Shown here: positions 32,896-41,812 of the stretch, in pieces
Layout: every line of letters begins with the position of its first letter
Position numbering within the stretch: position 1 is the first letter of the stretch
Source: Myxococcales bacterium 68-20
GTDB lineage: Bacteria > Myxococcota_A > Polyangia > Polyangiales > Polyangiaceae
Direction of reading: 5' to 3'
NCBI GenBank assembly: GCA_001899635.1
Contig: MKVQ01000049.1
Location: 89,017 to 153,016 of the forward strand
Length of the DNA: 64,000 nt
Made by a program: the position numbers and the translations under genes
Notes under the pieces: generated by a model
Told to the model about the DNA's origin: nothing
Seen by the model: only the letters and a program-made list of their open reading frames with translations
The model's database searches: none

Positions 32896-34284
32896 GTGCC
32901 AGACTGGAAGTCGATCTCGCTCTCGGTCCTCTCTGGCCTCGTGCTGACCACCGCGGTGCGCTCGAGCCATGCGGACGAGCCGCTTCGTGCCCGTGCCACG
33001 CTCGGCGTGTCCCATGCCGTCGGCGCGCCGCAGTACCGGGAGTTCGGCTTCGGCGGCGCGGGCTCGGCATCGCTCGAGCTCCCGCTCGGCAGGGCCCTCG
33101 GGATCGAGGGGAAGATCGGCGGCATCCTCCTCGCCGAGGGCGCGGCTCCGCGCGATCCCGCGCTCGCCAAGCCGGGCACGGGCACCGTGTTCTTCGGAAC
33201 GGCCGGCCTTCGGGTGCATCCGTTCGCGGCACCCGGCGGCCCCTGGACGTCGGCAGGTTTCGGCGTCGCGCAGACGGGGAGCCGCACGCGTCCTGGTGTC
33301 GACGTCGCTCTCGGGTGGGACTTCCGTGTGGGGAGCGAAGGGCGTTGGGACGTCGGGCCGTTCGCTGGCTACACGTTGGTGATCCAGCCCGACGACACGC
33401 TCCGCCCGAACGATGCGCACATCGTCTCGCTCGGAATCCAGGTCGGCCTCGGGGCGAGGGAACGTGCGCGCGGCGATCGTGACGGCGACACGGTCTTCGA
33501 CGACGAGGACGCGTGCCCCGACGTGCCCGGCATTCGCACGGGCGATCCGAAGACGAACGGCTGCCCGCGCGGCGACCGCGACAACGACACGGTCTTCGAC
33601 GACGAGGATGCGTGCCCCGACGTCCCGGGCCGTCGCACGGACGATCCGAAGACGAACGGCTGCCCGCGAGGCGACCGCGACAACGACACGGTCTTCGATG
33701 ACGAGGACGCGTGCCCCGACGTGCCCGGCGTTCGTTCCGCCGATCCGAGCACGAACGGCTGCCCGCCGAAGGATCGCGATCAGGACGGCGTTCCGGACAC
33801 CGAAGACGCGTGCCCCGACGTCGCCGGCGTTCGCACGCAGGATCCCTCCACGAACGGCTGTCCGCCGGCGAGCGAGAGCATTCGTGTCGAGAACGACAGG
33901 ATCCTCCTCGACGAGGTCATCCTCTTCGATCTCAACAGTCCGCGCGTGCGTCACGCGAGCTGGGGCATCGTGCGGAAGCTGGCCGAGTTCATCAACGCGA
34001 CGCCCGACATCCTCTCGATCAGCATCGAGGGCCACGCCGATGCGACTGGCACCGAGCGACACAACCTCGTCCTCTCGCGCGAACGCGCCGAGAGCGTGCG
34101 CCGTCTGCTCGTCCGGTTCGGGGTCGACCAGAGTCGTCTCGAGGCCGAGGCCTTCGGCCGATCCCGCCTGAAGGTGCAGACCAAGCGAGCCGAGGCCGCG
34201 AACCGGCGCGTCGAGTTCTGGATCACGCGGACGCGCACGGCACCCTCCGTGCAGTCGCCCGCTCCCGCGCAGGAAACACCATGA
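32896..34284 (+). CDS. OmpA-family protein with thrombospondin type 3 repeats
   Basis: A 462-residue outer-membrane protein from a GTG start. It has a signal peptide (ISLSVLSGLVLTTAVRSSHA), an N-terminal beta-barrel-like region (about 30-190), four 33-residue calcium-binding type 3 repeats (DRDNDTVFDDEDACPDVPG), and a C-terminal OmpA peptidoglycan-binding domain (about 330-445; ISIEGHADATGTERHNLVLS, RRVEFWI). This is a common Myxococcota arrangement tethering the outer membrane to the cell wall. The stop overlaps the next gene (ATGA), so the two are probably co-translated. Confidence 0.9.
   Translation: MPDWKSISLSVLSGLVLTTAVRSSHADEPLRARATLGVSHAVGAPQYREFGFGGAGSASLELPLGRALGIEGKIGGILLAEGAAPRDPALAKPGTGTVFFGTAGLRVHPFAAPGGPWTSAGFGVAQTGSRTRPGVDVALGWDFRVGSEGRWDVGPFAGYTLVIQPDDTLRPNDAHIVSLGIQVGLGARERARGDRDGDTVFDDEDACPDVPGIRTGDPKTNGCPRGDRDNDTVFDDEDACPDVPGRRTDDPKTNGCPRGDRDNDTVFDDEDACPDVPGVRSADPSTNGCPPKDRDQDGVPDTEDACPDVAGVRTQDPSTNGCPPASESIRVENDRILLDEVILFDLNSPRVRHASWGIVRKLAEFINATPDILSISIEGHADATGTERHNLVLSRERAESVRRLLVRFGVDQSRLEAEAFGRSRLKVQTKRAEAANRRVEFWITRTRTAPSVQSPAPAQETP
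33472..33867 (+). repeat. Four 99-bp tandem repeats (TSP3)
   Basis: Units begin at 33472, 33571, 33670 and 33769, exactly 99 bp apart, each coding one 33-residue Asp-rich type 3 repeat. The second and third are nearly identical, the fourth most diverged, which is compatible with recent unequal exchange. Confidence 0.85.
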
Positions 34285-35543
34285 TGGGCGGACGGACGGC
34301 TGCGATGATGGTGAACGTTCGCACGCGGCTCGTCGCCGTTGCGCTGGCGAGCGTCTCGGTTCTCGTGACGGTGCAGGGCTGTCGATCGGAGAACTCCGTC
34401 GTCGACGGCTCGTGTGCGGAGGGCTACTCCGAGTGCGGTCGCCGCTGCGTCGACACGTCGAGCGATCCCGAGCACTGCGGCGGATGCTCGGTGCGCTGCA
34501 CGCCCGGTGAGGCGTGTATCGGCGGCGTGTGCGGAGGAGCGATCGACGGCTCGCTCGACGGGAGCGTCGACGGCTCGCTCGACGGTGGGTTGCTCGAGGG
34601 GGGCGGTGACGTCGACGGCTCGCTCGGTGACGGCGGCGACGCCTGTCCGCCGCCGCCGTACGTGACCGCCGCCGCCTGCGGTGCGTGCGGGATCGTCTGC
34701 ACGGCGCCCAACTCGCGTTGCGTCGATCAAGGCGGCACGTTCGTCTGCGGCCCGCCGTGCGCCGCGCCCCTCGTGGAGTGCAACGGCGCGTGCGTCGATC
34801 TAGAGAACGATCCGGTCAACTGCGGTGCTTGCGGCAAGTTCTGTCCGTCGAACATCTGCGTGGCCGGTGTCTGCCAGGGCTCGACCCCCGGCGACATCGT
34901 CGTCATCGGGCACGACTACAGCACCGGCGCCGCCGCCTCCTCGCAGGCGAAGGTGCTGACGAACGCGGTCTTCATTCCGCGTTCCAACCCGCTGCGCATC
35001 CTCTCCTACGAGCAGTTCGCCGACGCCGCGGCCGTCGCGAACGTCAAAGGCATCCTTCAGAGCGCCGCCTCCGGTCGTACCCTCGCGGTCTCGGTCGCCA
35101 CGAACCCTGCGGCTCTCCAGAGCGCCACCCTCTCGCAGTCCTACGACGTCGTCATCATCCACGATCAGCAAGGCGGCGCGCCGACCACGCTCGCGACGAT
35201 GGGCGCGGGCTGGGCACCGGCCCTCGAGACGTTCGCGAAGGCCGGAGGCGTCATCGTCACGCTCGACGGAGCCGGCGGGCAGGGCGGGATGCCGTCTCTC
35301 CTCACGAGCGCGAACCTGCTCGCTCTCGCTTCGCACCAGTCGATCCCCGCCGGGTCGCTGATCGGGATCGTGGCGCCATCCGATTCCGTGGGCTCGCTCG
35401 TGATCGGGCCCTACGGTGCCTACAACCGGACGGTGACGCTTCAGCCGAACGAGCCGAACGGCGGCAACGTCACGTACGTCGCCAGACACATCGTCGCCGG
35501 GAATCCGGCCGACCCGGTCGTCGTGCACAAGGTCGTGCCCTGA
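34281..35543 (+). CDS. Cys-rich secreted protein with C-terminal GAT/ThuA-like domain
   Basis: A 420-residue protein with a signal/lipoprotein-type N-terminus (LVAVALASVSVLVTVQGC). Two Cys-rich modules (YSECGRRCVDTSSDPEHCGG; PLVECNGACVDLENDPVNCG) flank an Asp/Gly/Ser stretch made of repeats such as DGSLDGSVDG. The C-terminal half (about 210-420) looks like a Rossmann-type domain (GDIVVIGHDYSTG; YDVVIIHDQQGGAPTTLATM; GGVIVTLDGAGGQ), similar in layout to ThuA/glutamine-amidotransferase-like folds; no catalytic triad is evident. Coupled to the OmpA gene by ATGA overlap. Confidence 0.75.
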   Translation: MMGGRTAAMMVNVRTRLVAVALASVSVLVTVQGCRSENSVVDGSCAEGYSECGRRCVDTSSDPEHCGGCSVRCTPGEACIGGVCGGAIDGSLDGSVDGSLDGGLLEGGGDVDGSLGDGGDACPPPPYVTAAACGACGIVCTAPNSRCVDQGGTFVCGPPCAAPLVECNGACVDLENDPVNCGACGKFCPSNICVAGVCQGSTPGDIVVIGHDYSTGAAASSQAKVLTNAVFIPRSNPLRILSYEQFADAAAVANVKGILQSAASGRTLAVSVATNPAALQSATLSQSYDVVIIHDQQGGAPTTLATMGAGWAPALETFAKAGGVIVTLDGAGGQGGMPSLLTSANLLALASHQSIPAGSLIGIVAPSDSVGSLVIGPYGAYNRTVTLQPNEPNGGNVTYVARHIVAGNPADPVVVHKVVP

Positions 35544-35631
35544 CGGGGCAGGAGGCCCTGCTTCGCACAGTGCCGATCGCGCGACACTCGGTGGAACCGG
35601 GGCGCGGTCTCCGGCGTTCCGTTGCTCCACC

Positions 35632-35663
35632 ACGAGGTCGTTAACTTCGGTTAACGACCTCGT
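35632..35663. repeat. Perfect palindrome with TTCG loop
   Basis: A 14-bp perfect stem, ACGAGGTCGTTAAC and its complement, around the loop TTCG. It is a perfect version of the units in the array at 3725-4089. It sits 89 bp after the stop of the Cys-rich protein and faces the convergent hydrolase gene. No T-tract follows. The rest of this 328-bp gap (35544-35871) shows nothing else. Confidence 0.75.
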
Positions 35664-35871
35664 AGAGCATGGGCGGCGTGCCATCAAGACTCGGCCGCCG
35701 CACCGGGGGCTCGGCCTGCGAGCTCGCGGAATCAGGCGTGTCGGACCTGGCCTGAGGTCGGGGCTGGGCACAACCACCCGTCCGGCGATGCGATTCCCCA
35801 GCACGACCGAGGTCCCGGCGCGAGCAGCATCGCCGGTGGCGGCCCGTCAGTTCATCCAATCGGCCTGGTCT

Positions 35872-36669
35872 CTAAGGGGCGGGCAGGAGCTCCGGGAGCG
35901 CGCGGCGGAGCGCTTCGGGCACAATCGCCGAATGCGCCGTCCGAGCGGGCGTGAGCTCGATCTCTTCGATCGCGCAGCTCTCGCACGCGCTCGAGAGTGC
36001 CTCGATCGGTCGTGCCCATGCCTTCTGCCAGTAGAACCGGACGCGCGTGGATGCCGCCGTCGCGGCGAGCTCGGGGATGACGCGATCGTCGACGCAGGTG
36101 TCGATCGCGAGGATCGCCATCGCCTTCGAGGTGCGCACGCGGTCGCCGAGGACGCCGCCTTCGACGTTGCAGCCCGCTGCGCTGTGGCCGACGACGATGA
36201 CGCGTTCGCGATCGACGTGCGCGAGGCCGTCGAGTGCGCGCTCGGTCGCGTCGAGGAAGTCGCCGAGGTCGAAGCGCGGCCACATCACCGTCGCGCCGGT
36301 CGCGAAGCGTGTTTGAGTGGGGGCGGCGAGGATGAACGGCGCGACGCTGCCCGAGGAGACCAGCGGCTCGACGACGGTTCGCAGATCGCCGTAGGGCGAG
36401 TTGAACCACGGATGCATCTGCCCGTCGGCGTTCATCCCGTGGAGGAACACCACCACGGGAAGGCTCGCGCCGCGCTCGACCTCTGCCGACGTCACGTAGG
36501 CGAGGCCGCCGTTCCCGTGACGGGAATGGAGCAAGCGCCGCTGTTCGTAAGGGAACGTGATCGTCGTGCCCGGCGCTCGCGGCGCGGTCTGCACCGGCTT
36601 CGCATGACCACCAGCTCCCACGAGGAGCGATGCGATCACGAGCGTGGCACCGAGAGCGAACCGGGACAT
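35872..36669 (-). CDS. Secreted alpha/beta hydrolase
   Basis: A 265-residue protein with a signal peptide (MSRFALGATLVIASLLVGAG, cut near GHA-KP). The fold motifs are LPVVVFLHGMNADG (oxyanion loop), the nucleophile elbow GHSAAG (GxSxG) and a late His (TAHSAIVP) that could complete the triad. Two cysteine pairs (IDTCVDD; SACESCAIEE) suggest disulfides. An esterase or peptidase-like periplasmic enzyme; substrate unknown. The start at 36669 begins the signal peptide. Confidence 0.78.
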   Translation of the reverse strand: MSRFALGATLVIASLLVGAGGHAKPVQTAPRAPGTTITFPYEQRRLLHSRHGNGGLAYVTSAEVERGASLPVVVFLHGMNADGQMHPWFNSPYGDLRTVVEPLVSSGSVAPFILAAPTQTRFATGATVMWPRFDLGDFLDATERALDGLAHVDRERVIVVGHSAAGCNVEGGVLGDRVRTSKAMAILAIDTCVDDRVIPELAATAASTRVRFYWQKAWARPIEALSSACESCAIEEIELTPARTAHSAIVPEALRRALPELLPAP

Positions 36670-36819
36670 CGGCAATCGTTTCCAACATACGGCATCGCCC
36701 GAAGGCCCTTCAACGGGGCCTCGCGGACGAGGTCGCTCCGCCCCGCTGCGGCTGAGGTCCATCGGCGTCGAGGCGACGCCGAGGGAAACGGGCGTGGGGC
36801 GTGGGGCGTGGTCTGCCGC

Positions 36820-37857
36820 TCAGTCGACTGCGAGGACGATCTTGCCGAAGACCTTGCGCTCCTCGAGGAGACGATGAGCTTCGACCGCGCTCCAGAGGGG
36901 CATCACCCGATCGACCACGGGGCGGAGGCGGCCGTCCTCCACGTGGCGGAGGATGCCGAAGAGATCGCCCTTCGGTCCCATCGTCGACCCCACGATCGCG
37001 ACCTGGCGGAAGAAGACGTGACGGAGATCGATCTGCGGGGTGAAGCCCGTGGTCGCGCCGCAGGTGACGATGCGCCCGCCCCAGGCGGCCGCGAGGATGC
37101 TCTTCGCGAGGACCTCGCCGCCGACGTGCTCGATGATGACGTCGGCGCCCTTCTTGTTCGTGAGCCGCTTGGTCTCCGCTACGAAGTCCTGCGTCGAGTA
37201 GACGATCACCTCGTCGGCGCCGAGCTCGCGTGCGCGCTTGGCCTTCTCTTCGGTCCCCGTCGTGGCGATGACACGTGCGCCGTGCATCTTCGCGATCTGG
37301 ATCGCCGCGCTCGACACGCCGCTGCCTGCTGCCTGGACGAGGACGGTCTGGCCCGGGCGCACCTCGCCCTTGCGGACGACCATCTGCCAGGCGGTGAGGA
37401 AGCAGAGCGGGATCGCGGAGGCCTCCTCGAACGACAGGTTCGTCGGCATGGGGAGGAGGTTCGCGTCGGGAACGACGACGTGGCGCGAGTAGCCGCCTTG
37501 CGTGTTCTCGCCGAGGATGCGGTAGCTCCGACAGAACGTGTCTTCGCCGAGGAGGCAGCGCTCGCAGGCGCCGCACGACAGGCCCGGATTGACGACGACC
37601 TTGTCGCCGATCTTCGCGCCGGTCGCGCCGGGGCCGAGCGCCTCGATCTCGCCCGCGATGTCCGCGCCGAGGCGGTGCGGGAACTCGTACTTGAAGTGCG
37701 GGAGGCCGCGACGGCCCCAGATGTCGATGTGGTTCAGCGCGACCGCACGAACACGGATGCGGACCTCTCGCGGTCCGGGCTCACGCAGCTCGATCGTCTT
37801 CCGCTCGAGGACCTCGGGCCCGCCCGTGGCCATCATCACCATCGCTTCGGTCTGCAT
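36820..37857 (-). CDS. Zinc-binding alcohol dehydrogenase (MDR family)
   Basis: A 345-residue medium-chain dehydrogenase/reductase. The structural zinc lobe is CGACERCLLGEDTFC (four Cys), the N-terminal GroES fold has RVRAVALNHIDIWGRRG, and the nucleotide fold shows VLVQAAGSGVSSAAIQIAK. The usual catalytic-zinc Cys (GxxxCxTD) is replaced by ALNHID, which matches the NADPH-dependent alcohol/quinone-reductase branch more than classical ADH. Substrate cannot be assigned. Begins at the ATG 37857; the preceding in-frame codons lack family similarity. Confidence 0.88.
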   Translation of the reverse strand: MQTEAMVMMATGGPEVLERKTIELREPGPREVRIRVRAVALNHIDIWGRRGLPHFKYEFPHRLGADIAGEIEALGPGATGAKIGDKVVVNPGLSCGACERCLLGEDTFCRSYRILGENTQGGYSRHVVVPDANLLPMPTNLSFEEASAIPLCFLTAWQMVVRKGEVRPGQTVLVQAAGSGVSSAAIQIAKMHGARVIATTGTEEKAKRARELGADEVIVYSTQDFVAETKRLTNKKGADVIIEHVGGEVLAKSILAAAWGGRIVTCGATTGFTPQIDLRHVFFRQVAIVGSTMGPKGDLFGILRHVEDGRLRPVVDRVMPLWSAVEAHRLLEERKVFGKIVLAVD

Positions 37858-37986
37858 GGGGCGCACGCTAGACGGGGGCGCTTCGCCTGTCACGGCTCGC
37901 CGCCGCGCCGAGCTCCCCCGACGGCACGCGCTGCTTACGCAGCTCGTCGTCGGGAAAACGAACCGCTACGAGCTAGCCGTCGAGGC

Positions 37987-38571
37987 TCAGGCCAGCATTT
38001 CGCGCGGTCGCGTCCCGCTGGTCGATGCGACCGCGTGGGACAGCGCCAGCGTCTGGACGAGGATGTTGCGATAGACGACGTGCACGTCGTCGACGTCGAC
38101 GTCGCGGGTGTCGGCTTCGTCGGGCTCGAGCGCGGCGTCGACGTGCTCGTTCACGAAGGCGAGGACTCCGGGCTGCTCGATCGCCATCACGTCCTCGAGC
38201 TCCAGCGGCTCGCGGGCGTTGCTCGCGCGGAGCTGCTCCTCGAGCTCGAGCGCGGCCTCGGCTGCGTTACGTTCGTCCTCCGAGACCTCGGCGAGGCGCC
38301 CGCCGAACGCTCGCTCGAACGCGAGCCACACGGCGATCGTGAGGAAATAGCCTAGCGCCAGCGCGGTCTCGTCGAGCGGTCGCGCCAGGATGTCTGCCGC
38401 GCGTTGCGCGAGCGCGGGCTGGGTCCGCTCGAAGCGCTCGAAGGCGTCATCGAGCTCGGACTTCGCTCCGAGCCCGCCGTCGGCCAGCTCCTCCTCGACA
38501 CGCTCGAGGATCTCGCGACTGACGACCGCGTACGGAGGCACCGGACGAATTGCCGCGCCGCGAACCCACAT
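37987..38571 (-). CDS. Hypothetical acidic protein, 194 aa
   Basis: Begins MWVRGAAIRPVPPYAVVSRE and is rich in Glu/Asp and Ala, with predicted helices and one hydrophobic run (TALALGYFLTIAVWLAFERA). The motif PLELEDVMAIEQPGVLAFVN and the acidic DEADTRDVDVDDVHVVY stand out. No signal peptide, cofactor site or known family. High G/C third positions support coding. An 18-codon longer frame to 38625 is possible but the chosen ATG is better placed. Confidence 0.65.
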   Translation of the reverse strand: MWVRGAAIRPVPPYAVVSREILERVEEELADGGLGAKSELDDAFERFERTQPALAQRAADILARPLDETALALGYFLTIAVWLAFERAFGGRLAEVSEDERNAAEAALELEEQLRASNAREPLELEDVMAIEQPGVLAFVNEHVDAALEPDEADTRDVDVDDVHVVYRNILVQTLALSHAVASTSGTRPREMLA

Positions 38572-38640
38572 CGTGACGATCTCATAGCACACACGCCCCC
38601 CTCGAAGGGGCGGGGCGCTCGCCACGCCCTCGTTCGATCG

Positions 38641-39189
38641 TCAGTGCGCGCGCGGCGCTCGGAGGACGTGCGCGCTCCATCCGTAGCCGGCGAGGAGCGC
38701 CACCCAGCTCAGGAGGACGCCTCGGCCGAGCGGCGATTGGCCCAGGGGCACGACGCCGAAGCCGGCGTGGTACTGCGCGAACGAGGCGCTGACGGACAGG
38801 CGGCCCGCCGCGACGATGCACGCAACGACGAGGAGGGCGCCGAGGACGGCGCCGACCTTGAGGAGGGCGGAGCCCCGCTTCGCGATCGCCCATGGGCTCG
38901 CCAGGGCGAAGCTGAGCGGAACCTGGGCCGCGGCGAGGCAGACGAGTGCGAGGTCGACGGCCGACGGGATCCGGCTGAACCGTACGAGGTACAGGTAGGC
39001 CCAGTCGCCGTGCATCGTGACGAAGTACGCGAGCACCGGTGCGTGGACGAGCGCCCCTAGCCCAGCCGCGACGAGGAATGGGCGGGTGAGCACCAGGGGG
39101 ACTTCGGATCGGGCGAGCTCGACCCGCGCGAGCCAGGCCAGGCTCATCCCGATGAGCAGGCTGATGGGCAGGGCAAGCGGCAAGGGCAT
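38641..39189 (-). CDS. Multi-pass membrane protein, 182 aa
   Basis: Five hydrophobic segments can be seen (LPLALPISLLIGMSLAWLA; FLVAAGLGALVHAPVLAYFV; AVDLALVCLAAAQVPLSFAL; VGAVLGALLVVACIVAAGRL; LLSWVALLAGYGWSAHVL). Few charges, no transporter signature and no metal motif beyond scattered His. Divergent from larB with only 35 bp between starts, so they may share a control region. Function unknown. Confidence 0.7.
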   Translation of the reverse strand: MPLPLALPISLLIGMSLAWLARVELARSEVPLVLTRPFLVAAGLGALVHAPVLAYFVTMHGDWAYLYLVRFSRIPSAVDLALVCLAAAQVPLSFALASPWAIAKRGSALLKVGAVLGALLVVACIVAAGRLSVSASFAQYHAGFGVVPLGQSPLGRGVLLSWVALLAGYGWSAHVLRAPRAH

Positions 39190-39224
39190 GGCGCGACACT
39201 TATAGCTTGGGCTAAGACAACCGC

Positions 39225-39986
39225 GTGGACGAAGCTCGCCTGACCGAACTGCTCAACCGTGTCCGAAGTGGTGGGACGCAGGTCGCCGACGCGGTCGCGG
39301 AGCTGCGGCAGCTCCCTTTCGCTGATCTCGGTTTTGCCGTCGTCGATCATCACCGCGCCCTGCGGCAGGGCGTGCCGGAGGTGATCCTCGGCGAGGGCAA
39401 GACGGCCGAACAGATCATCGCGATCGCCCACGAGCTCGCGCGTACCGGACAGAACGTCCTGATCACCCGCATCGAGGACGAGAAGGCCAACGCGCTCATG
39501 CGCGACATGCCCGCGGTGCGCCACAACGCCATCGGGCGGACCTGTACGCTCGAGAGCTCGCCCATCACCGTGCTGTCGGAGCAGAAGGTCGCCCTGGTCA
39601 GCGCCGGGACGAGCGACATGCCCGTCGCCGAGGAGTGCGCAGAGACCATGCGCATGCTCGGGATCGGCTTCGAGCGCATCTTCGACGTAGGTGTCGCCGG
39701 CATCCATCGTCTGCTCCACAAGCGGCCGATGCTCGAGGACGCCTCGGTGATCATCGTCATCGCCGGAATGGAGGGCGCGCTCGCGAGCGTCGTGGGCGGC
39801 CTCATCGACGTGCCCGTGATCGCGGTCCCCACGTCGATCGGCTACGGCGCGGCGCAGCAGGGCATGACGGCGCTCTTCGGCATGCTGACGAGCTGCGCGT
39901 CGGGGATCACCGTGGTGAACATCGACAACGGGTTCGGAGCGGCATTCGCGGCGGCCCGGATCCTGCGGATGCGGAAGAAGGCGTGA
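39225..39986 (+). CDS. larB: LarB, pyridinium-3,5-biscarboxylic acid mononucleotide synthase
   Basis: A 253-residue protein from a GTG start. LarB carboxylates and hydrolyses nicotinic acid adenine dinucleotide in the first step of nickel-pincer nucleotide cofactor synthesis. Motifs: LPFADLGFAVVDHHRALRQG, VPEVILGEGKTAEQI, VALVSAGTSDMPVAEECAET and VPTSIGYGAAQQGMTALFGM with MLTSCASGI; the PurE-like C-terminal half is complete. It is followed after one base by larC. larE, the sulfur-inserting step, is not in this window. Confidence 0.95.
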   Translation: MDEARLTELLNRVRSGGTQVADAVAELRQLPFADLGFAVVDHHRALRQGVPEVILGEGKTAEQIIAIAHELARTGQNVLITRIEDEKANALMRDMPAVRHNAIGRTCTLESSPITVLSEQKVALVSAGTSDMPVAEECAETMRMLGIGFERIFDVGVAGIHRLLHKRPMLEDASVIIVIAGMEGALASVVGGLIDVPVIAVPTSIGYGAAQQGMTALFGMLTSCASGITVVNIDNGFGAAFAAARILRMRKKA

Positions 39987-39987
39987 C

Positions 39988-41625
39988 GTGAGCGCACGAA
40001 AGAAGGCCGAGGCGAAGAAGGGGACTGCGAAGAAGGCCGCGGCGAAGAAGGTGGCTTCGAAGAAGGCCGAGGCGAAGAAAGTGGCCGCGAAGAAGGTGGC
40101 CGCAAAGAAGGTGGCTTCGAAGAAGGCCCACGCCCACCGTCACGCGCATCCTCACGCCCACCGTCATGCTCATCCGCACGGGCACGGGCACGGGCACGGG
40201 CACGAACACGAGCACGCCCACCCGCACGAGCACGAGCACGACCATCCGCACGAGCACGAGCACGCCCACCCGCACGAGCACGGGCACGAGCACGCCCACC
40301 CGCACGAGCACGGGCACGAGCACGAGCACCCGCACGATCACCCGCACGATCACGACCACGATCACGACCACGATCACGACCACGCCCACCCGCATGCCCA
40401 CACGCGCGGGCCGGCGCAGGCGCCGCTCCCGCGCGGGGCGGGGAAGGGAAAGATCCTCTTCTTCGACGCTCCGTCAGGACTGGCGGGCGACATGGTCATC
40501 GCCGCGCTCGTGGATCTCGGCGTGCCCGAGTCCGTCATCGAGGACGCCGTCGAGCGTCTGAAGCTCACCGGCTTCCACCTGCATTTCGGGACGCGCGAGC
40601 GGAGCGGGATCGTCGCGACGTCGTTCGACGTGCACCTCGACTCGAAGCAGCCGGAGCGGACCTGGGGCGCGATCCGCAAGATGATCCAGGCGGCGAAGCT
40701 GCCTTCCGGCGTGGCCTCGCGCGCGATCGCGACCTTCGAGAGGCTCGCGGCCTCGGAGGCGAGGGTGCACCGCATGCCGATCGACGAGGTGCACTTCCAC
40801 GAGGTCGGCGGGGTCGACGCGATCGTCGACGTCGTCGGCAGTGCGGCCGCGCTCGATTACCTCGGGGCGCGCCTGATCGTGTCGCCTCTCCCGATGGGAC
40901 ACGGCCGGACGAAGGCGAGGCACGGCGTGTTGCCGTTGCCGGCGCCTGCGGTCGTCGAGTGCTTGAAAGGGCTTCCGACCTACGACGGAGGGATCGCCTT
41001 CGAGCTCGTCACGCCGACCGGAGCGGCGATCGTCGGCGCGCATGCGACGGAGTCGGCGCGCTGGCCAGCGATGAGACCCGAGCGAACCGGGTGGGGGGCC
41101 GGCACCGCCGACCTGGCCGATCGACCGAACCTCCTCCGCGTCGTGCTCGGGGAGCCGACCGAGAGCGCGTCTCGACTGGGAGAGCGCGGATCGCACGTCG
41201 TCCTCGAGGCCAACCTCGACGACGCGACCGGCGAGCTCCTCGGGACGTGCATCGAGTCGATCCTCGCGGCCGGGGCCCTCGACGTCTGGACCGCGCCGCT
41301 CACGATGAAGAAGGGGCGGCCGGGACAACTGCTCGGTGCGCTCGTCGAGGCGTCGCGCGCCGACGAGATCGCTGCCGTCATCCTTCGCGAGTCGACGACG
41401 CTCGGCGTTCGTCGTCATCTCGTCGACCGGGTCGAGCGGCCGCGACGCATCGAGGAAGTCTCGACGCCGTTCGGCGCGATCCCGGTCAAGATCGCAGGCG
41501 GTCCCTTCGGTCCTCCGCAGCGGAAGCCCGAGCTCGACGCCTGCGTCGCCGCAGCTCGAGCGCACGACGTCCCGGTCCGGCAGGTCATCGAGGCCGCGGT
41601 GATCGCGAGCGCGTCACTTCGATAA
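39988..41625 (+). CDS. larC: LarC nickel insertion enzyme with Lys/Ala and His-rich extension
   Basis: A 545-residue protein from a GTG two bases after the larB stop. The LarC core (about 154-545) inserts nickel into the pincer nucleotide; it has ILFFDAPSGLAGDMVIAALV, DEVHFHEVGGVDAIVDVVG and LEANLDDATGELLG, and is one continuous frame, unlike the frameshifted larC of lactobacilli. In front is an unusual extension: residues 4-46 are Lys/Ala repeats resembling histone H1 tails (KKVAAKKVAAKKVASKK), and residues 48-138 alternate His with another residue almost without interruption, about 46 histidines. A nickel-storage or metal-delivery role for this part is inferred. No lactate racemase-type client is nearby. 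Confidence 0.93.
   Translation: MSARKKAEAKKGTAKKAAAKKVASKKAEAKKVAAKKVAAKKVASKKAHAHRHAHPHAHRHAHPHGHGHGHGHEHEHAHPHEHEHDHPHEHEHAHPHEHGHEHAHPHEHGHEHEHPHDHPHDHDHDHDHDHDHAHPHAHTRGPAQAPLPRGAGKGKILFFDAPSGLAGDMVIAALVDLGVPESVIEDAVERLKLTGFHLHFGTRERSGIVATSFDVHLDSKQPERTWGAIRKMIQAAKLPSGVASRAIATFERLAASEARVHRMPIDEVHFHEVGGVDAIVDVVGSAAALDYLGARLIVSPLPMGHGRTKARHGVLPLPAPAVVECLKGLPTYDGGIAFELVTPTGAAIVGAHATESARWPAMRPERTGWGAGTADLADRPNLLRVVLGEPTESASRLGERGSHVVLEANLDDATGELLGTCIESILAAGALDVWTAPLTMKKGRPGQLLGALVEASRADEIAAVILRESTTLGVRRHLVDRVERPRRIEEVSTPFGAIPVKIAGGPFGPPQRKPELDACVAAARAHDVPVRQVIEAAVIASASLR
40129..40401 (+). repeat. CAC-rich tandem repeat coding the LarC His tract
   Basis: Hexanucleotide-type repeats of the kind GAGCAC / GGGCAC / GATCAC / GCCCAC run for about 270 bp. 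The preceding stretch 40000-40125 is a separate AAGAAGG-rich repeat coding the Lys/Ala part. Such DNA is prone to length change by slippage. Confidence 0.85.
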
Positions 41626-41704
41626 GCTCGATCGAGGCGCTGACCTCCTCATCGAGGGTGGTCGCCCTCAACGGGAGGCCCCACCGGCGTGACCCGGCGC
41701 GCCC

Positions 41705-41746
41705 CCCCCGCGTCGCTCGCGGGGGCCATTTCAATTCTCTTTTTTC
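41705..41746 (+). terminator. Probable terminator after larC
   Basis: An 8-bp stem CCCCCGCG / CGCGGGGG around TCGCT, then CCATTTCAATTCTC and a TTTTTT run. The T-run is about 13 bases from the stem, further than usual, so this is a probable rather than certain terminator. It lies between larC and the FHA gene. Confidence 0.5.
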
Positions 41747-41812
41747 CCGGTTGTCCGACCGATATGCTTCTCGGCGCACGACGACACGCTCGCGTGCACG
41801 GAGACATCGACG

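Noticed and set aside
37858-37893. N-terminal extension of the alcohol dehydrogenase to 37893.
   Set aside because: The extra twelve residues do not align with the family and the ATG at 37857 gives the usual N-terminus.
40129-40401. CRISPR or other spaced repeat in the CAC-rich stretch.
   Set aside because: It is continuous in-frame coding for alternating His in LarC, with no spacers.
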